Below, piece by piece: positions 7,906 through 10,194 of a stretch of DNA of 10,194 nt. Below the pieces are notes generated by a model. It was not told where the DNA came from. It did not search any database and saw nothing but the letters and a program-made list of their open reading frames with translations. Within the stretch, counting starts at the first letter, position 1. Each line of letters begins with the position of its first letter. This DNA comes from Nephromyces sp. MM_2019 (taxonomy: Eukaryota > Apicomplexa > Aconoidasida > Nephromycida), in NCBI GenBank assembly GCA_015657535.1, contig JADHZB010001299.1:6474-16667 (forward strand), given 5' to 3'. The translations under genes were made by a program, and so were the position numbers.

Positions 7906-9985
7906 TGTGTGGGTATGTGTGTATGATACCTGTGTGTGTGTGTGTGTGTGTGTGTGTATGATACCTGTGTGTGTGTGTGTGTTCAGTTTAAGCCTGTCAG
8001 TTTGCTTATTGTGCTTTATACGCTTTGTTGCTTCTGTTTAGCATCGTCACAGAGTATCTGCCTTTCTATTGTGTGTGCGATGGATTCTCTAATCATTCAC
8101 CGTGGCGACTGATTACTCACGTACATCATCTCCTCGAAAGGCTTTGCCATCATGTTATCTCCATAACTTCTCTTCTGCTTCTTTGTCTTCACTTTCATCT
8201 CTATCTTTACCGTCTTTATCTTCCTCCTCTACAGCAGAGTCTCGTGCTCAAGAGAAAGAAGGCAGGAAAGCTCATCGATTTCATAGGCATTACAAGCCTG
8301 GAACTTCAATTAACTGGGAAATTGCGATTATCATCAAGTAATTAGTTTTGTGTGTGTATGTATGTGAGTAAGTGTATGTGTCTTTTGTGTGTGAGTGTGT
8401 GTGTATGTGTTTGTGAGTGTGTGTTAATAAAACCTTATTAAGTTGTTCATAGTACCTTTTCAGTGTATATACCCTGAAGACGAAGAAGAAGTGGAGGTTT
8501 TCACACTTTGAGGGGTGTACATACACTAAAGATAAGGTGTGTTGATATTCCTCCTTTTCTGATTGTGTGCAGCCATCTCTGGAAGTGTGATCATTACGTT
8601 AAATACATCAAGCCAGATTCACTGTTTAACGCTTGTGTGCGAATAATGCCCAACTTCGGTAAGTGTCGAAGAGCGAGGGAGAAGAACAAAGATGAGAAAT
8701 GATGAAGCAGATGAAGAAGATGAAGATAATGAGGATCAAGCTGCAGCTGAAGAACGTAGATATGTGTTGAGTTCTCTGTGTTTATTATCGTAGAAGAAGC
8801 CAGAAGGATGAGTTTCTCATACTTTCCTTAGATGATTTCATTTTAAACTTTTGTCATCTTCAGAGTGTACATACACTGCCAGTTGAGCTATGCTGTTTTC
8901 GGTGTACATACACATACGCTGATGCGTTTTTTTCTTGTTTTCATGCATTACCAGTTTGAGTTGCTTTTGTTTGTTGCTTCTCACGGTCGTTTCTGCTTCT
9001 TCACACACTGATATCGCAGATATTCGGATTATGCAAGATTGTGATGAGTTTCTTCGCAATCTTCTGGATGTTTTGGATGGAGAGTTAAAATCAGGTGACT
9101 TTGAAGAGCTTCCTCCACACTTTCTGCTGCTTTGCTCTGCATCCTGTGTGTAAAAGAATGTGTACATACACTTAGTGTTGTGGATGCTGAAAGTTTGAGG
9201 GGTGTGTGTGCAGTGAGCGTTTTTAGAGTTTGAAGGGTATACACACACTGAGTGCTGTCAGAGTTGAGAGGTTTGTGTACTTTAGAGTGTAACAAGGAGT
9301 ACTTCATGCTTTCATTGAATCTTCATCGTCTTTGCTGCTTGAAGTTAGAGGCAGTGATGCCTTACACGCACACAAGTTTCACCACGCACACATTTGGGGG
9401 ATTTGGCGCACACATAAGTTTGCCTACACACACATTTTGCGCGCACACACGTTTGTCCCAAGTACACAAAAGGACTATCAAGTATCCTCTCTCTTTTGAT
9501 GCATATACATCCCCAGCCACCTTCGCACACACACACACACTAACACTCAAGATATATACCGAGAATCCATCTGATCATGGTTCGCACACTTATCCCTTTG
9601 TACGTCTTACACCTGCTGCCTGGTTACATTTCGCTTACAGCTGCGAGCTCTTGATATGAAGAGCTAGGATCTAAATAAATTTTGTGTGTTGAGGGGGATG
9701 TGTGTGTGTGTGTGTGGGTATCTGTGCATGTGTATGTATTCCTTTTCATCTGCCTCTGTGTGTGTGTGTGTGCGTTGCTTTCAGTTCCTCTTTGCTTGTG
9801 AAGCTTTTCATTGAAGTATGGGAAGCTGGGCCTGTCTTCCGTCAACGACTGTACGTACACCTGTGTGTGTGTTTGTGCTCCACCGTCTCTTCCTGCAGCG
9901 GCGCTTGCCCATTCTATGAGCGAAGTTTTAATGCATTGTCCCGGGCAGAAGTTCACGGAAACTTTAGTTACTAGGCTATTTGAAG
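5166..9985 (+). CDS. Ubiquitin-specific protease (USP/UBP, family C19), 5' part, multi-exon
   Basis: Cysteine protease that would cleave ubiquitin from proteins. Exons: 5166-5193, 5712-5849, 6409-6524, 7254-7362, 7631-7693, 8042-8070 (weak), 8141-8337, 8573-8658, 9020-9094, 9286-9343, 9785-9864, 9899-9985. All joins agree in phase; every intron is GT-AG. The start is ATG 5166 or 5169 in MMKSSSPTK, chosen because only this frame leaves the one base exon 2 needs. Residues 10-94 are a Ser/Thr-rich tail. The Cys box GMVNLAGGSCFMN follows (Cys near 108), then YDEYIYFL, a Ser-rich insert, YIKPDSLF..CVRIMPNF, the Gln-Asp box MQDCDEFLRNLLDVL (near 260-274) and TRLFEG (near 352), in family order. Finger cysteines and the His box are not in this model and should lie beyond the window. 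Exons from 9286 on are less certain. Confidence 0.82.
5373..5456. repeat. Direct repeat, 52-bp spacing, in USP intron 1
   Basis: TGTGCCTGATGGAGTGTGGT plus CTCGCTCTTTT occurs at 5373 and again at 5425 with one change (GTG to ATG). A third partial word CTCGCTCTTGTGTG follows near 5462. The open frame starting at 5417 is an artefact of this repeat until it reaches exon 2. Confidence 0.8.
5712..5849 (+). CDS. USP exon 2, Ser/Thr-rich N-terminal tail
   Basis: Preceded by CCCCTGCAG and followed by GTAAGC. It starts with two bases completing an Asp codon begun by the G at the end of exon 1. It encodes about 46 residues of low complexity with TETTASQASSSSTS, likely disordered. Joining to exon 3 (6409-6524) makes an Arg codon and fixes exon 3 in the GRRGKSSSVSSS frame rather than the Glu-rich one. 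Confidence 0.75.
5850..6408. other. USP intron 2, TG-rich
   Basis: GTAAGC to CCAATAG, 559 nt. TG repeat with GAGATGTTGGTGTATGC-like words fills 5860-6180, then mixed sequence to the acceptor. One AG at 6288-6289 could start an extra exon, but I saw no in-phase solution that improves the model. Confidence 0.65.
6565..6735. repeat. Degenerate 28-30 bp minisatellite, six units, in USP intron 3
   Basis: Units begin with GGG at about 6565, 6593, 6622, 6650, 6680 and 6707. The shared pattern is GGGT(A/G)(A/G)TAGCACAC, a variable purine-rich middle, then TATA or similar. The units diverge strongly but keep GGG, TAG and CACAC in place. They lie 40 bases after the donor at 6525. Confidence 0.75.
6736..7253. 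other. Rest of USP intron 3
   Basis: Mixed sequence to about 6900, then TG-rich to about 7180, then a pyrimidine-rich end and TTCGCAG. No exon fits between 6525 and 7253: the exons on either side are already in phase 0 with each other. Confidence 0.65.
7254..7362 (+). CDS. USP exon with the catalytic Cys box
   Basis: After acceptor CCTTCGCAG, in phase 0 with the previous exon (AAG|GTAAAG). It reads DRVVGMVNLAGGSCFMN, then VIIQCLNHIKPFKDFY. The family pattern is G-x-x-N-x-G-x-T-C-[FY]-M-N-x-x-x-Q. Here there is AGGS before Cys where most members have GNT, so one residue is added between the conserved Asn and the Cys, and Thr is Ser. It ends before GTAAGT. Confidence 0.88.
7363..7630. repeat. 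USP intron 4, almost entirely TG repeat
   Basis: GTAAGT to TTTTTTTAG, 268 nt, TG with interspersed TATG, TTAG and GTAC words. The open frame running out of the Cys-box exon here is translated repeat. Confidence 0.75.
7850..7982. repeat. TG runs with three TATGATACC cores, in a USP intron
   Basis: TATGATACC occurs at 7866, 7922 and 7957 between TG runs of about 20-30 bases. The same core makes the minisatellite at 1-101. Here the spacing is irregular, as if expansion had occurred in the TG parts. Confidence 0.9.
8042..8337 (+). CDS. USP Ser-rich insert region, exon structure unclear
   Basis: The downstream part, 8141-8337, is open in the frame required by the next exon and reads a Ser/Leu-rich stretch, then AESRAQEKEGRKAH and KPGTSINWEIAI, ending phase 2 before GTAATT. 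In that frame a TAA at 8090-8092 blocks upstream reading, and the first AG after it is at 8139-8140. I therefore propose a small exon 8042-8070 (after CTGTTTAG) and a 70-nt intron. An alternative small exon 8053-8073 (EYLPFYC) also fits the phase. The T/C-rich DNA of 8141-8230 could mimic a polypyrimidine tract. Confidence 0.55.
8573..8658 (+). CDS. USP exon leading into the Gln-Asp box
   Basis: After TTGTGTGCAG, in phase 2 with the exon ending at 8337, ending phase 1 before GTAAGT. It reads HLWKCDHYVKYIKPDSLF and NACVRIMPNF. The P..L......P.F spacing is the helix pair that precedes the QQDA.EFL motif in USP catalytic domains. Confidence 0.85.
9020..9094 (+). CDS. USP exon with the Gln-Asp box
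   Basis: After GATATCGCAG, in phase 1 with the previous exon. It reads IRIMQDCDEFLRNLLDVL, matching the family's QQDAQEFL..LLD.L box with the first Gln replaced by Met. The donor GTGACT at 9095 is preferred: reading on to a TG donor near 9146 would create a stop on joining to the next exon. Confidence 0.85.
9286..9343 (+). CDS. Probable USP exon after the Gln-Asp box
   Basis: After GTACTTTAG, in phase 1 with the exon ending at 9094. It reads ECNKEYFMLSLNLHRLCC. In the preferred model it ends at 9343 before GTTAGA and joins the exon at 9785 in phase 2. In the alternative it continues through a CA-rich open frame to about 9599 or 9659. KEYFMLSLNL resembles the F..LsL strand that normally comes later in USPs. 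Confidence 0.6.
9344..9784. other. USP intron with CA arm then TG arm (or alternative terminal exon)
   Basis: In the preferred model this is a GTTAGA to TTTCAG intron. About 9363-9545 is CA-rich with repeated CGCACACATTTG-like words; about 9690-9775 is TG-rich. In the alternative, the frame from 9286 stays open to TGA 9657-9659, reading SDHGSHTYPFVRL near its end, a weak likeness to a His box. A 41-nt intron 9600-9640 would instead give the end LRALDMKS and TAG 9666-9668. AATAAA lies at 9674-9679. Confidence 0.5.
9785..9864 (+). CDS. Probable USP helical exon
   Basis: After GCTTTCAG. Only one of its three frames is open and it reads SSLLVKLFIEVWEAGPVFRQ. The end is uncertain: GTACGT at 9851 is the better-looking donor but leads to a stop at 9972-9974 in the next exon, while GTGTGT at 9865 keeps the next exon open, with a 34-nt intron. 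Confidence 0.5.
9899..9985 (+). CDS. Probable USP exon with the LFxG motif
   Basis: After TCTTCCTGCAG. In the frame used here it reads ALAHSMSEVLMHCPGQ, then KFTETLVTRLFE, ending with G before GTTAGA. The L.[ED]LF.G motif normally follows the Gln-Asp box and precedes the zinc-finger cysteines, so the order fits. The gene would continue past the right edge. Confidence 0.5.
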
Positions 9986-10194
9986 GTTAGAATGTACGTT
10001 GCTGTGTGTTAGGGAATCTGATGTACATGCCTCTGTGTGATGATAACTCATGTATGCACCAGTCTATGTGTGTGTAATGATATCTAATGCACGCGCATCC
10101 ATGCGCATGTGATATTATCTAATGCATGTATCGTCTGTGTGTCTGAGGTTATGAATATATAATACGCACACACACAAACACACACACACACACA
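9986..10194. other. Right edge, probable intron
   Basis: Begins GTTAGA after the LFxG exon. It holds TG words, two related words (GATATCTAATGCACGCGC near 10079 and ATTATCTAATGCATG near 10113) and ends in a CA run from about 10163. No exon is visible before the window ends. Confidence 0.5.

Larger units (their letters stand above)
8490..9260. repeat. Dispersed inverted-repeat motif GTGTACATACAC
   Basis: Exact copies at 8515-8526, 8865-8876, 8902-8913 and 9160-9171. Arms GTGTA and TACAC are complementary around CA. Wider similarity extends to TTTGAGGGG before the motif and CTGAGTG-like words after it, with diverged copies near 9193-9216 and 9229-9254. All copies are in three consecutive USP introns and none in an exon. 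Confidence 0.8.

Noticed and set aside
9702..9974. Reading straight through 9785-9974 to TAG as the end of the gene
   Set aside because: It translates a TG run and a pyrimidine tract with TCCTGCAG. Splicing there opens the frame with TRLFEG, which is expected at this place in a USP. It remains possible.
1..10194. tRNA, rRNA, bacterial operons, transposase or retroelement genes
   Set aside because: No tRNA-like fold, ribosome-binding site, reverse transcriptase or transposase motif, or long terminal repeat was seen on reading both strands.

Overview
The window looks like nuclear DNA of an intron-rich unicellular eukaryote. Short coding exons with GT-AG boundaries sit in a sea of TG/CA dinucleotide repeat. 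Nearly every long open frame is only translated repeat (Cys-Val on the TG strand, His-Thr on the CA strand). The real genes appear when short non-repetitive islands are joined at splice sites whose codon phases agree. I cannot name the organism. TAG is used as a stop in the ribosomal protein gene, so a code in which TAG is sense is unlikely. An intron-rich protist, for example a metamonad, is only a guess.

Layout. (1) About 218-1223, minus strand: a partial multi-exon gene whose exons join in phase and read like the first blades of a beta-propeller; similarity to the Vps11 N-terminus is tentative. (2) 1382-2564, minus strand: a complete two-exon gene for large-subunit ribosomal protein eL28, 138 residues, with a 766-nt intron. 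(3) 2565-3834: a divergent spacer with a purine-rich tract next to the eL28 start, then about 900 bp of CA-rich DNA. (4) 3835-4654, plus strand: a weakly supported small three-exon gene. (5) 4740-5060: TG minisatellites with runs of GGG. (6) 5166-9985 and beyond, plus strand: the 5' part of a ubiquitin-specific protease (USP/UBP, peptidase family C19) gene with about eleven or twelve exons, carrying a Cys box with one extra residue, a Gln-Asp box and a probable LFxG motif. The His box should lie past the right edge unless the gene ends near 9660 (alternative model given).

The genes have no evident joint pathway: one is a translation component and another a deubiquitinase. What unites them is architecture. 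Many introns carry TG repeats on the sense strand, some carry both TG and CA arms that could pair in the pre-mRNA, and several contain local minisatellites or a short inverted-repeat motif that recurs in three consecutive introns.
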